Assembly: GCF_011397635.1 (NCBI RefSeq)
Contig: NC_064755.1
Coordinates: 21,249,282-21,313,281, forward strand
Direction of reading: 5' to 3'
Source: Epinephelus fuscoguttatus
Taxonomy: Eukaryota > Chordata > Actinopteri > Perciformes > Serranidae
Length of the DNA: 64,000 nucleotides
Below, piece after piece: positions 36,101-46,605 of this stretch (its first letter is position 1; the number at the start of each line of letters is the position of its first letter). Below the pieces are notes generated by a model. That model was not told where the DNA came from and searched no databases. It saw only the letters and a program-made list of their open reading frames with translations. Position numbers and translations under genes: made by a program.

Positions 36101-38227
36101 CTATCCCAGCTGACACTGGGCGAGAGGAAGGGTACACCCTGGACAGGTCACCAGACTATTGCAGGGCTCTTGGTGACATGTCTCCATGAAACTCCCAAAT
36201 ACATTACATTTAAAAACAGGGTATAATGTGGTAATCACTGAGTTTTAAAGTTGCTGTAAAGCAGACTTTGTTACCTTTAGACAGAGCCAGGCTTGCCGTT
36301 TCCATCTGATTGCAGTCTTTATGCTAAGCTAAGCGAGACACAGATATGAGCGTGGTATCAGTCTGCTCATCAAACTCTCAGCAAGAAAGCAACAGTGAGC
36401 ATTTCGCAAAATGATAAACTATTACTGATAGTAATATATCATTCATTCATTTTCTGTAGCCGCTTATCCTCTTGGGGGTTGCGGGGTGCTCAGGCCTATC
36501 CCAGCTGACATTGGGCAAAAGCTTGGTTACACCCTGGACAGGTCGCCAGACTATCACAGGGCTGATACATAGAGACAGACAACCATTCACACTCACATTC
36601 ACACCTACGGACAATTTAGAGTCACCAATTAACCTGCATGTCTTTGGACTGTGGGAGGAAGCTGGAGTACCCGGAGAAAACCCACGCTGACAAGGGGAGA
36701 ACGTGCAAACTCCACACAGAGGGGCTCCCCATTCGAACCCCCCGCCCTTGTAACTCAAACCAGGAACCCTCTTGCTGTGAGGCGACAGTGCTAACCACTA
36801 CACCACCATGCAGCCCAATATATCAGCCAATAGTTATTTAGAGATAATCTAAAGAAAAAAATTGATATGGATCCCTTTAAGTCGTTTTTAAAGATTAAAA
36901 TCAGTTGAATTTGTTGAGCAAAAAATGTATTAAGCGGGACAAAATAAACTTAAATTTAAAATATATACTCTATTATGGAGACAGAAGTATATCTCAAACT
37001 GCATCTTTGGCATTTCTGTACAGACATTGCTCATTACGCTTCAGCCAATATATATCAGAGTCCTGCATGGGTCTAATTCTCAAGACCTGTTCCCAAACTG
37101 GAACCGCAACGTGCAATATCGCACCCTTGCTGCCGCCTGCACATCTGACCAGCTATTTCTGCAATCCGGAACTGTCGACACAAGATCCATCACCCAACCC
37201 AAAACCCCAAATTCTCTTATAACCATCCTTTGTTTAAATAATTTGGTTAGGCAGGGCATTTAAAGTGATAATTTTGGGGCGTTTCATACATGTGAAACTA
37301 AGATACTGTATTTTAAAGCAATGCTAATTCAGGAAATATTATTAAATTAATATGTTTGCTTGTTCTCATAATATAGAGCAGTCAGGGACTGAAATGTTAA
37401 AACATAAAATTCAATTCATTTAATTTATTTATCATCCAACACCTGCAATCTGACCTGCATGTTCTTTTTTTTCACCCAGAAACAAACCCACACATAAAAT
37501 TAAGACAAAATACAGCCCACAAATCCTCTTTATAGCGGCTCAGGTACCCGACCCAATACTGGATGGACATATGATACGATATATCTCCAATAAGTTAACA
37601 TCATCGACATATTGGCTTCGTCATTTGTTGGTCTAACACCATATGAACCTGTGATTCTAATCCTAAGTCACTTCAGGACATGAATGTAACAGAACAGAAA
37701 ACACTGTTTGCATATTTACAGGAGGGACTGGTGAAAACTAGCACTGTGAAGAAGAAATGATGAGTTAGAGCCCACGCAGTCCAGAAACTCTCTGCTGACA
37801 GCACGGCAGTAAACAACAGACCCCCTTCCACGCCCACATGCACACAGACACAGAAAACATAGAAAGCAAGTGTACAAACTGATGAGATGTACACACGTAA
37901 GGAAATGAGTCAATCAAACATCCCACCAGGAAATCATTATCATCAGGTCAACATGTGTCGCAGGCAAAGCTCAGCCGCTTAATGAAATCTTCTGGGAGGA
38001 GAGACGGCGGGATTTTCATGAACGCTAATTAATATTTCATGCATTTTCCAGGATGCTGTGTGTTGTGAAATTTTAATCCCAGGAACTGAGCCTCACCTCC
38101 TGATTGGATGCTCGCTGCTGCTGTCCATGTCGGGGCTCGGGGGAGGGGCAGAGAAGGTGCTGAAGTTGAGTGACAGGGGTCTGGAGGAGGGCCGGGAGGC
38201 GTGCCTCCGCCTGAGTCCATCAAGCAT
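30136..38227 (-). CDS. prr5: Proline-rich protein 5 (Protor-1), mTORC2 subunit
   Basis: Ten exons in coding order: 38227-38097, 34798-34673, 34587-34507, 32550-32502, 32380-32323, 32211-32120, 31983-31843, 31013-30878, 30784-30506 and 30425-30136. All have GT-AG borders and consistent phases, and the sum is 1383 nt (460 aa). PRR5 binds Rictor in mTORC2. Diagnostic stretches are TLHRLKLMSSPSLSELGK, NQLLTKGMVILRDKIRFYEG, LLDSLAETWDFFFCDVL, GKEPSVRQLALLHFRN, LQGVHESRGVNEEYLRLESL, QKVVSPYLGTHGL, NPVVRSKSYN and the C-terminal SDSDGIFIDF with terminal RQSTV. All match human PRR5 closely and in order. The N-terminus (MLDGLRRRHASRPSSRPLSL) replaces the human MRTLRRLK start; an in-frame ATG at 34804-34802 (MRTLHRLK) could serve a second promoter. 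Translation may begin 14 codons further upstream, in exon 1 (see 40218-40259). Confidence 0.93.
32840..33140 (+). mobile_element. LINE-1-type ORF2 C-terminal fragment
   Basis: The frame from about 32881 reads LGNVPTGLIKQDRYLLQILQ, then AGGLKAITRKWLRKESPTTS and EWIEIVKEIYVMEQFKSY. The pattern 'Y-LL-IL-A--KAITR-WL---PPT--EWI-IV-EIY-ME' is the extreme C-terminus of fish L1-type reverse transcriptase proteins. Only this tail remains and upstream reverse transcriptase motifs are absent. It lies in prr5 intron 3, opposite to the gene. Confidence 0.6.
33140..34500 (-). other. prr5: prr5 intron 3, rest
   Basis: AT-rich intronic DNA between exons 34507 and 32550, outside the LINE fragment. I see no exon, RNA gene or classifiable repeat in it apart from short A runs. 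Confidence 0.6.
36050..36195. repeat. Retroposon-like fragment, short copy
   Basis: The text 'gtaactgcttatcctgttag', 'tatcccagctgacactgggc', 'gtacaccctggacaggtcac' matches the longer copy beginning at 36441. It stops after about 145 bp. Confidence 0.55.
36441..36818. repeat. Retroposon tail (common teleost repeat)
   Basis: The sequence runs 'cattttctgtagccgcttat', 'caggtcgccagactatcaca', 'catgtctttggactgtggga', 'ggagaacgtgcaaactccac', 'gctaaccactacaccaccat'. This string is a very widespread teleost interspersed repeat, usually treated as the 3' part of a LINE/SINE family. I cannot fix the family without a library search. It is in prr5 intron 1. Confidence 0.6.
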
Positions 38228-38262
38228 CTGAACGTGAGACAGGAGATGATGGAGAAATGGTT

Positions 38263-39032
38263 ATTAGAGGTTCAGTGTGAAGGATTTAGGGAGACATAAT
38301 GGCAGACATGGAATATAATGAAATAAGTATGTTTTCTTTGGTGTTTCATGACTTCAAAATAAGACTCATTGTGTTTTCATTACCTCTGAATGAGAAATGT
38401 ATATCTACACAGGAAGCAGGTTTTCATCCACAGAGTCTGCCATGTTGTACCCCCATGTTTCTACAGTAGCTTAGGGTGGACAAACCAAACACTGACTCTG
38501 GGTGTGCCATTTGAGTGTTTGTGTTGTTGTGTCTGCCACTGTACTTAGCAGCCTCTCCACTATGAGCCAAACATAATTAGAAAAACACGGATTTTTATAA
38601 TGAAACAGCTTTATTCAGTGTTTTTACTGGTTCAAATCACAGAGTCCAATTGTTTTGGAGAGGAAGAGACCTCTGCAGACAATTCGGCTCCTGATAAAAA
38701 CCTCCTGAAAGTCTAGATCTTAACTTTACAGAGAGAAAGGGTGAGCACACATTAGCAGGTGCTGGGCTAGCAGCCCCTCCGCAATGAGCTGGACCACATT
38801 GGAGAAACACTGATTTGAAAAATAAACTCTTTTATTCAGTGTTTTTACTGGTTTAAATCACCTGGTCCAGTTGTTTTCGAGAGGAGGAGACCTCTGTGGA
38901 TAATGTAGCTCCCACTAAAAATCTCCTCAACAATGAATCCTAACCGGGAGTTCACACAGGAGAAGTTTCAGATGGTTGCAATCTGTAATCCTCACCCCTA
39001 GATGGCACTATATCCCACACACTGCTCCTTTA
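38263..39032. mobile_element. Modular MITE of the GGTCCAGTGTGTAGG family
   Basis: It starts agaggttcagtgtgaaggat and ends tatcccacacactgctcctt. It contains 'atgtttctacagtagcttag' and two copies of the internal module (near 38570-38715 and 38820-38945), each with 'cagtgtttttactggtt(c/t)aa' and 'gaggaggagacctctg' type text. In this copy the modules are in the opposite orientation to those at 23535. Confidence 0.6.
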
Positions 39033-40082
39033 AGGTTTGACTGACAGTAAACGCATCATCAAAGCCACACAAGGGTGATCACAAGATGAAGCAGCCCTGT
39101 GAGGCATCAGAGAAAAATGTCTGAGGCCCGGATACAGTCCCGACACTCCTGCTACCACTGACGATGAGACAATGAATGAAATATGAAACACAGAGGCACC
39201 AAAACACCCAGACAAAACAAATTAAAGTCAAACTTACAGTGATGGGGTCACAGGAGCAAGTCAAGCCACACATTTGTGACCTCCTTAAGGGAGATGTGGT
39301 GTGAAATCAGCTGGGTGCTTTCTGTTTCCTTTATTCTGTTATTTCAACAGAGTGTTTTGCAATCTCAAGCTACGCCCCAAACACACACACATTACATCAG
39401 AGAGGAGAAAAAAAAGGGAAATGCGTGTGTGTGCATGTACAGTCCAAGTGTGTGAATGATTCCTGTTTTTAATAAAGCCACAGAGCCAGTATGACAGTAC
39501 AGTATGATGGTGTGTTTGGGTGTCTCCCCACAGGAGCACACTGGGCACAGTAAAGCACCATCCCCTGGTCAGAGGGGAGAACAACAGTCTGGGCTGTCAC
39601 TCCACAGACAAAGACACAACACGAGCCTTCTTCCCTGCCATCCTGCGTGCGAGTGATAAAATGGGTGAATGGTGTGTGTTCAGAGGGATTGCTCTGCAGT
39701 TTCATTACTGTCATACACATCTCAGGCAGAGGCACAGAGGCAGACTACACACTGTGCACCCGACATGCCATGCCACGCCAGTCTGGGCATTTATGCTTGT
39801 GTTCACCCCTCCTCCTTGTCTTCCAGGAGCGACTCCAGTCAAATCGATACCACTTTTAATTTCTATTAGTCCTTATTGTTTTTCTGCTCTATTGATGCTG
39901 CCTCTGTCATGTTTATTCGACATAAGATAGTCAATCAATCGTCCAGACACGCAATCAACAGTCCACGTTTATCCTACAGGGAGGAATGTACAGCCAGTCG
40001 TGCGTACGTGGAGGGTTTTTCATTTTTTCTACCTGTGTGGACACGAGGATGAGGCAAAGTAAACAGCGTGACTGTCTCGTGG

Positions 40083-40101
40083 ACACACACACACACACAC
40101 A
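40083..40101. repeat. Short (AC)n tract
   Basis: About nine AC units in prr5 intron 1, roughly 120 bp inside the first donor site. Confidence 0.85.
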
Positions 40102-40189
40102 CTGACACAATCGCATCATAAAGTCCACCTATGGATAAAAACTGTATGATAATGGCCACAAAGTTGTCGTATGTCATGCGCCTCTGCCC

Positions 40190-40570
40190 GCCCACTGTAG
40201 CCCTGCGCGTACCGTACCTTATCCTGTCGTGTTGGTTCCTGATGGGATGAAACGGTCATGTAGCTCCGGTGCCGAATGTTTACCGTCCGGGCTCATTGGC
40301 GGCTCGCTCCTCTACTGTTGGCCGCCGGGCTGCGCACCCACACGGGCATCGGGGTGCAGGCGGATGGGAGGGGGGTCCGACCTGCTGTGGCGGTGGAGGG
40401 GGGACTCATTCATGAAGCATGCGCCGCCGCTCGCTCGCTCACTGGCTCGCCCCCGCTTTGTTTTGACGAGATGCAAAGCGAACCTGGGGCGCGTGGACGC
40501 GGCCGCGAGATGCACGTGCACGCGCGTTGTGGTTATAGCTGTATGCAAAACAGGGGAATCACTGGGATCC
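40190..40570 (-). promoter_or_regulatory. prr5: CpG-rich prr5 promoter and exon 1
   Basis: This is a CpG-dense island in otherwise AT-rich DNA (ggctcgctcctctactgttg, cgctcgctcgctcactggct, gacgcggccgcgagatgcac). On the minus strand a donor (GACAGGATAAG then gtacggtacg) ends exon 1 at 40218, and the next good acceptor directly precedes the ATG at 38227. The transcription start probably lies between 40300 and 40560. Open frames through the island are by-products of high GC. Confidence 0.65.
40218..40259 (-). CDS. prr5: Candidate 14-codon upstream start of prr5
   Basis: The end of exon 1 reads ATG ACC GTT TCA TCC CAT ... CAG GAT AAG before the donor. It joins in frame to the ATG at 38227, giving MTVSSHQEPTRQDK ahead of MLDGLRRR. 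An in-frame TGA lies 12 codons upstream, so this is the first ATG of the open frame. Whether ribosomes use it or the downstream ATG is not decided by sequence; the context before it (gctacATGA) is weak, while that of the second (gataagATGC) has an A at -3. Confidence 0.45.
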
Positions 40571-42446
40571 GGGAGGAAGACACAGCAGCGCGAGGTTATC
40601 AGGCTCTGGACAAAATGTACACTTCATTCATCCAATATTAAAACGCGCACCTTCACTCCTAACACACAATCCTGCACATCGCAACCCACACATATAGATC
40701 CTTTATAGCACAACACAGGTGTGCACACCCTGGAGAAAGGCCTGCTTGTGCCACGTTGCTTTGGCCTCCTCCCGCACGCATATGGCTGTATAAACAGAGT
40801 GGGAGGTAGCAAACGCAAAGTATCCAACGCTGACCCCAATCTATGCCGTTTAACACAGTGGGTGTCTCGCCATCTGTCAAAGCAGGCGCGGGTATTTGGC
40901 AGATAATCCCCTATTTCCACGGGTCGTGATGTAAATAACTGGGTCTCGTGAGAAACTTCACTGGTATAAAAAATCACGCAAGAGGCACTGAGGCATGCAA
41001 CGCATTTATCTCCTTAGTAAATGAGAACTGCATCTTTGCAGCATGCACACACAGCTCTGCAAAACACATCATGATATCATATGCAGGTTGTGAAAGTTAA
41101 TCTGTGCATGCAATGGATCAAAGAGGTGCACATTAACATACTGTGTAATCCAAACAGACAAAAACAGGAAGATTCTTTTACCCTAGAGTCAGTTTTTTCC
41201 ACAGCCTACAGATAATTAATAGCACAATTTATTCAGAGTGAGGACGTGTAGAGACAAGACGAGAGAGGCCTGCTTGGGCTTCTTTCAAAGTCGTAAGTCA
41301 GCAGTCTCTCTACAGTTATTCCCTAAAATCAAAATAACACAATTAAAAGCACACTATCACGACTTTACAGCACTCCCAAGTAAGATTATGGAGAGCAATG
41401 TAGCCTATGTCAGCTGTTTGTCAAATATCTTCACCGAACAAATGTGATGTCCACTTCAGTCCGCCTCGTACATTTCTGTGTCTAGCCTTCAGAGATTGAA
41501 AACAGGCTTCATTTTGCATAATCTATCTTTGAATAGAATTGCAAGTCCACCTCATGGACTGTATTTTTCCTCCACAAACTAAAAAAGGTGCAATGTGTCA
41601 AGGAATGATCAGAACATAGTTTTAAAATAAGATTATTTCTTGGAAAACCATGGAAATTTTTAAGAGGAAACTCATCCATTGCATCATCAGCACATTCATT
41701 ACATGAAATAAAAAATAATAGTCTGATTATTTACATAAGAGCTCATTTAGTTTAGAAATTATCTGTCAAAAAGCACTTTGTTAAAGAAATGAGAGTTGTG
41801 ACTGTAACTATTACACACAATGAAAGAATGAATTTTTCTTTAAGTGTGGTTGTAATCTGTCAGCCATCATTTCAAGGAACCACCTCGAGAATATTCCCTT
41901 CAAATCTATGCAGGTAAAGACTCCAGCAGACTGGCTGGTACCATTACCAGAAGTGTAGTGGAGGGTATACAGACATATGGTATATACCCACCTCTGTTTT
42001 TATCCATTTACAGTATACCAACCTATCAGACAAAACAAAAAGCCATTGGAATACAGAGGAAAGTATATCCACTTCCTCCTCATCAACTACCACGACACCA
42101 CTGACTGTAACTACAGTGATTTCCAGTTCCCCATTGCCACTTTCATATCTTTACATCTGAATCACATGAATGTGTTTCCTGAAGAAGTAGCTACTAGGGC
42201 AACTTCACTTCTTTGACAAAATAAAAAGGTGGCTTTCCTCTTCATTGCATCGAGTATACCCACCCAGACAGTAAATGACATTATAGTGAGAGAAATAAAC
42301 TTAAAATGTATCAAAGAAAATATGACGCAGGCATTGTGATGTAACCCATTGGTTTGTGGACTTCCATTTTGAAGTTTTGAGTTTAAGATGTTGGCCTTGT
42401 TTTTTTTTAGAGCCAGAAGTGACCATTTTTGGACAAGAGGGTGAAG

Positions 42447-42982
42447 CATAGACTGTATATAAAGATGGACAACACGTCTCCACTTACTCCTATTGTACAA
42501 AAATGAAGCCAAAAAATCTCAGACACGGCTGCTGCCATTTTACGGTGGTGATGTCATGTGGAGCCAGAGTCTGCCAAATCTCCATGCTATAGAGTTCCCG
42601 TCCATACACATGTCTGACCATCACAAGCAGCGCCATTCATTGTGCCCACATACATTAGCACACACAGCTGTCAATCATGACATAAAACCTCCTTTTTCTA
42701 GCGCCACATAACTACTTATATCCAAACTTATCAGAAAAACAAACACTTGAACGTACACCATTGGGATAAGAACTACCTAAAATGACAGAAACCATCTTTG
42801 GGAAAAATTAATTTGGCATGTATTTTGAGTTTTTAGTTTGACCCATGTGTCATCCACTAACATTGAGGAGGCGGGGTTTATGACCTATACTGCAGCCAAC
42901 CACCAGGGGGCAGTTGAGATGTCTGGCTTCACTTTTAGGGAGCTGTCATGTCCTCCATCTTTATTATACAGTCTATGCGATG
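42447..42982. mobile_element. MITE with CATAGACTGTATATAAAGATGGA ends
   Basis: The left end reads catagactgtatataaagat and the right end atctttattatacagtctat, near-perfect inverted repeats. Between them 'gtctccacttactcctattg' and 'accaccagggggcagttgag' are typical of this widespread teleost element. Text further right (ggttgtaaacatgtttattt, tgctgtaaagttgggccatt, near 43255-43300) is commonly linked to the same family, so the insertion may be composite. It is non-coding. Confidence 0.6.
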
Positions 42983-44949
42983 GAGCTAACCCTAATGCTA
43001 GCTGCTAGCTTGGTTGGCTGGTGCACAGTCTATGGTTTACTGTGGAAATGCAAGTGTTTTTTTTTTGTGCTTGCAGAAAAGGGCATAAAACCTCAAAAAC
43101 AAAATGTTACAATCACATTTCATAAACTGAAAACACACTAAAATAGCGACATCGTCATCATTATTTGACTGACACTGTCCCCGTGGTAACGGCAGCAGTA
43201 CAGTTGTTATGACCAGGGAAATTAACCATAGCGTCCAATGCCATTTTTTGTACCAGGTTGTAAACATGTTTATTTCTGCTGTAAAGTTGGGCCATTTAAC
43301 ATGCAGGTCTGTGGGGATTGACTCGTATCTGGACCTGCCTCAAATGGCCATTCAAAGGTCTACTGTTTTTTGCACTTCTGCGTTGCCTTCATTTTTCACC
43401 CCCAGAGAGATATCCATACCCAAGTTTGGTCTCATTTTGGACAGGAGCAACTGAAGAACAATTCCAAACCTGATATGTTGTGGTCCACTTAAGTCAGGCA
43501 TGATACGAGATTCAAAAAACATTTTGATATACTTGCCGCCACCTTGACTGTGAGGGATGCAGACAGGACAATTCCACGGGACGCAGCTGCACCACGTGTA
43601 TTGTCTAGAGTGGCTGTGATCAACTCCAGTGGCCACCTGGCTGAGCTCTTCACTCCATTTAGTGCACTTCTCTAGTTTTCTGTTTGTAAAAAGAGCGGAC
43701 ACACATCCTCTTCACTGACCCTGAGTGCAGACAGGAATCAGTGGGAAGGGATGGGGGGGTGGCGGTGTGGGCTTATCAAACCAGTTGTGTGGAAAAACAA
43801 GTTACACTTGGATGGTCTGACTTTTCAACCCACTGGCAAGAATTTGCTTTAAGTTGTCATTTCTTTCTGAGGGTTAAGAACAGCCCTTTATAGGTGCATC
43901 TTCAATCTTAATGGGTTTAATATCCCCTGTGTCAATCTCATGTGAAAGTGAACGGAATCCTGCTAAGGTCAGGTCAGGTCCCTGGGAGAAAAGCCCCTCT
44001 GTTCCACCCCAAACTGCCAAACCTTCATATTTCTCATGTTAGGTTTACAGCGAGCAGGTGACAGAATTATATACAGTATATTATTCTTTATTCTTCATTT
44101 GGATCCCCATTAGCTGCCGCTAAGTTAGTAGCTACTCTTCCACTCAGCAAAATAAACATACATCAAGATGTATACACGTTTGAAAGTAAATGAATAAATA
44201 AAATGAAAAAAAAAAGAAAAAAGATTGTATGTGTGTCTCTCTGCAGAATCACCCAATGATGTGTCACCAGAATCACCCAATGATGTGTCACTTCCTCCTC
44301 CTAACACTGGATGGCAGACATGACTTACTTAGGAATGGAAAGATTCAGGGACTATGTTCAAAACGTCCTTAGCTTCAAATTCAGATATTACATTCAGACA
44401 TAATGTTGGATCACCAGCTGTTTGCTAAAATCAGTAACTGCTTTACCGTGGAGTCAGAGCAGAGTCAAACAGAAACAATAAGACTGTCAAGCTGAATATT
44501 TAGTTGAGTACATATGGAAGTGTTTTATTCCACTCTTTCTAGTTTCTGTTTGCCATTATGCATGTGCAGATGGCTCCATTAAGGCAGTGGGCCCTCACGT
44601 TTTTCCATAAGGGCCCCCCTTTTTATCACTGTGTGAAATGACGACCCCTAAGGTTCAAGTGTCTGCCAACAAAGCCAGGGCTGATAATAATTCTCACTGC
44701 TCAGTACATAATTCACACTGTGTTTACACTAAATCAAGAAAACTTCAGGTCTGTATAATGTACAGTAACAGTTTGTAATATGTGCTTATTTTCAGAGAAA
44801 ATAAATGCAGGTATATCCAATTAATGTTAATTAATGATACTGTGAACTGCATTTCTGTGCAGGTAAAAACTCCAGCGCTTAAGCAGTTATATTTGTCTCG
44901 GGGATCAAATGGTTTTATCAGCAAATATTTCAGACTGTTTTCGGCTTTA

Positions 44950-45345
44950 TACATGTTACACTCATCTGATGGTGAGAAACGAACAGATGCAAATCCCAGC
45001 ACGTTTTGCCAAGTAACATATCCACCCCCTTAACTTTGTCTCTAGAGACCTATAGGAGTCCTATACTTTTATTAGCTCACATGTTGGGCTGTACAGTGTG
45101 AATTTCATTCATGTAACAGTCATCTTGGCGGACAGAATGCAAATCCCAACAGGTATGAATTAAGTATTGTCAAATAATGCCTCTACCTATGATGCTCCTT
45201 TTCAGACACCTTAGGATATTTGGGGCTGGGCAGTATGAACTTCATATATGTATCACATACATGGTGTGAGAAAGGAGGGGATGCAATTCTTGGCAGGAAA
45301 AAACATACCACTGCCAAATAATGCATCCACGTTGTGGGCTAACTT
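44950..45345. repeat. Diverged tandem repeat, about 130-145 bp period
   Basis: Three successive units share 'acagatgcaaatcccagcac', 'acagaatgcaaatcccaaca' and 'aggggatgcaattcttggca', each followed by 'aagtaacatatccaccc', 'caaataatgcctctacc' or 'caaataatgcatccacg'. Divergence is high, so the array is old. Confidence 0.5.
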
Positions 45346-45689
45346 TAGTTAGTTTAGTTGAAAACCTTTCAAATTTCAGAACAGTCGTCAGTCTGTCAAG
45401 AAAATGCTATTTTTACTGAGTCTAATAAAACAGCATCACTCTAAACGTTCACAGTGTATGGCCTTCAGGTAATTTATCGCCACTGATGACCCACTCAAAG
45501 AAGACATTATTTTGGACTGTCTTAGACCATAGAAATAACATGTATGAATTTTGAAAATGTGCATAGCTCCCCTTTAAAGCATTGTGTCAAATATAATGAA
45601 GAAAGGGTGAGATTACAACAAGACCCAGTCAGCATTTGTAAATGGACTGAAAGATGGACCCTATATTGGATTGTCCACCTATTCCATAT

Positions 45690-45910
45690 TGGCCCCATTA
45701 CATTTGCCCACATGGGTCATGCTAGGGCTGCCTGGGTAGTGGGTATGGGTCCAAAATGGGCATCTTATCGAGGACACACTTGGGTAAACCAACCCATGTG
45801 AACAAATAATATGGAAGCCACGGACAGTCCCATGTGGGGCCCATTTTCAGCCCATTTACTACCCACAAGGGCCTCACATACAAATGCTGGCTGGGGAGGA
45901 TGAGAATGGA
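45690..45910. repeat. Dispersed repeat with CCCATGTGGG/GGCCCATT words
   Basis: The segment is dense in overlapping words such as gcccacatgggtcatgctag, ccacggacagtcccatgtgg and ggcccattttcagcccattt. It resembles fragments of a teleost tandem or interspersed repeat. Family and boundaries are not certain. Confidence 0.4.
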
Positions 45911-46087
45911 CTTTAGAAGAGATACTGTGAACAAATGGAGATAAATAAGGTGTGGGAATCTCAGAAAAGAGTATTTGATTTCCTAACAAACACTGGAGTG
46001 TTTAATAGAATATAGTTTTCCCTCAGTTTTACTGGACCTTCATTTCTATTCAATGTCAACCATATTCTGTGTTGCATACTCCTATAC

Positions 46088-46148
46088 GGTAGGTGGCGGT
46101 ATGCACCTACAAGTTGCAATCCGCCAAAAGACGCAAAGAAGAGTAATA
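46088..46148 (+). repeat. Short GGTGGCGGT promoter-associated repeat
   Basis: The stretch 'gtaggtggcggtatgcacct', 'acaagttgcaatccgccaaa', 'agacgcaaagaagagtaata' has inverted GGCGG/CCGCC halves. It matches a short element often found near transcription start sites in fish. It lies just upstream of the probable rad52 first exon. Confidence 0.4.
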
Positions 46149-46605
46149 AATGGTCGGTTATTGAATTTCCGAGTGGTCATGAAGGCAGCATAAACTCGGC
46201 TGTCCGAGCGGGAAGTTCAAATGTTCACCCTGTTCAGCTCATATGTACCAAGTTATTCCTGTTAGCTCCGACTAGCTCATTTAGCACACAGTAACATCAC
46301 TTTAAAGGAATTTTACCTGGTGAGTTTATATGAACGAGCTAGCTAACTTACAACGGCAATGGCTAACATAATATTAGCATGCTAACTGAAGGCAGCATTA
46401 AGCTAACGCTAGTTGTTAGTTTGACTCAGTTGGGACAGACAGACCTTTAATGTTAGCTTAACTCCTCAGCCAGCCCTGGGCTCATTTCAGGACGTTACCC
46501 TCATGGATAATTATGCTGTTAGAGGAACTGACAGCAGTTGTTATTTAGCCTCTTTAACTATTACCTTACTGTTTATTTTAGTGACTGTAGGACAGCTCTG
46601 CAGCC

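Larger units (their letters stand above)
40570..46190. other. Intergenic region between prr5 and rad52
   Basis: The two genes are transcribed divergently from this 5.6 kb. It contains a MITE at 42447-42982 with related sequence to about 43440, a diverged tandem array at 44950-45345, and a dispersed repeat at 45690-45910. The remaining sequence is AT-rich with no coding exon or RNA gene that I recognise. Confidence 0.6.

Noticed and set aside
40229-40708. Plus-strand open frames of 121-159 codons over the CpG-rich region
   Set aside because: High GC lengthens chance frames. No family resemblance, no splice partners, and the region is explained as the prr5 promoter and first exon on the other strand.
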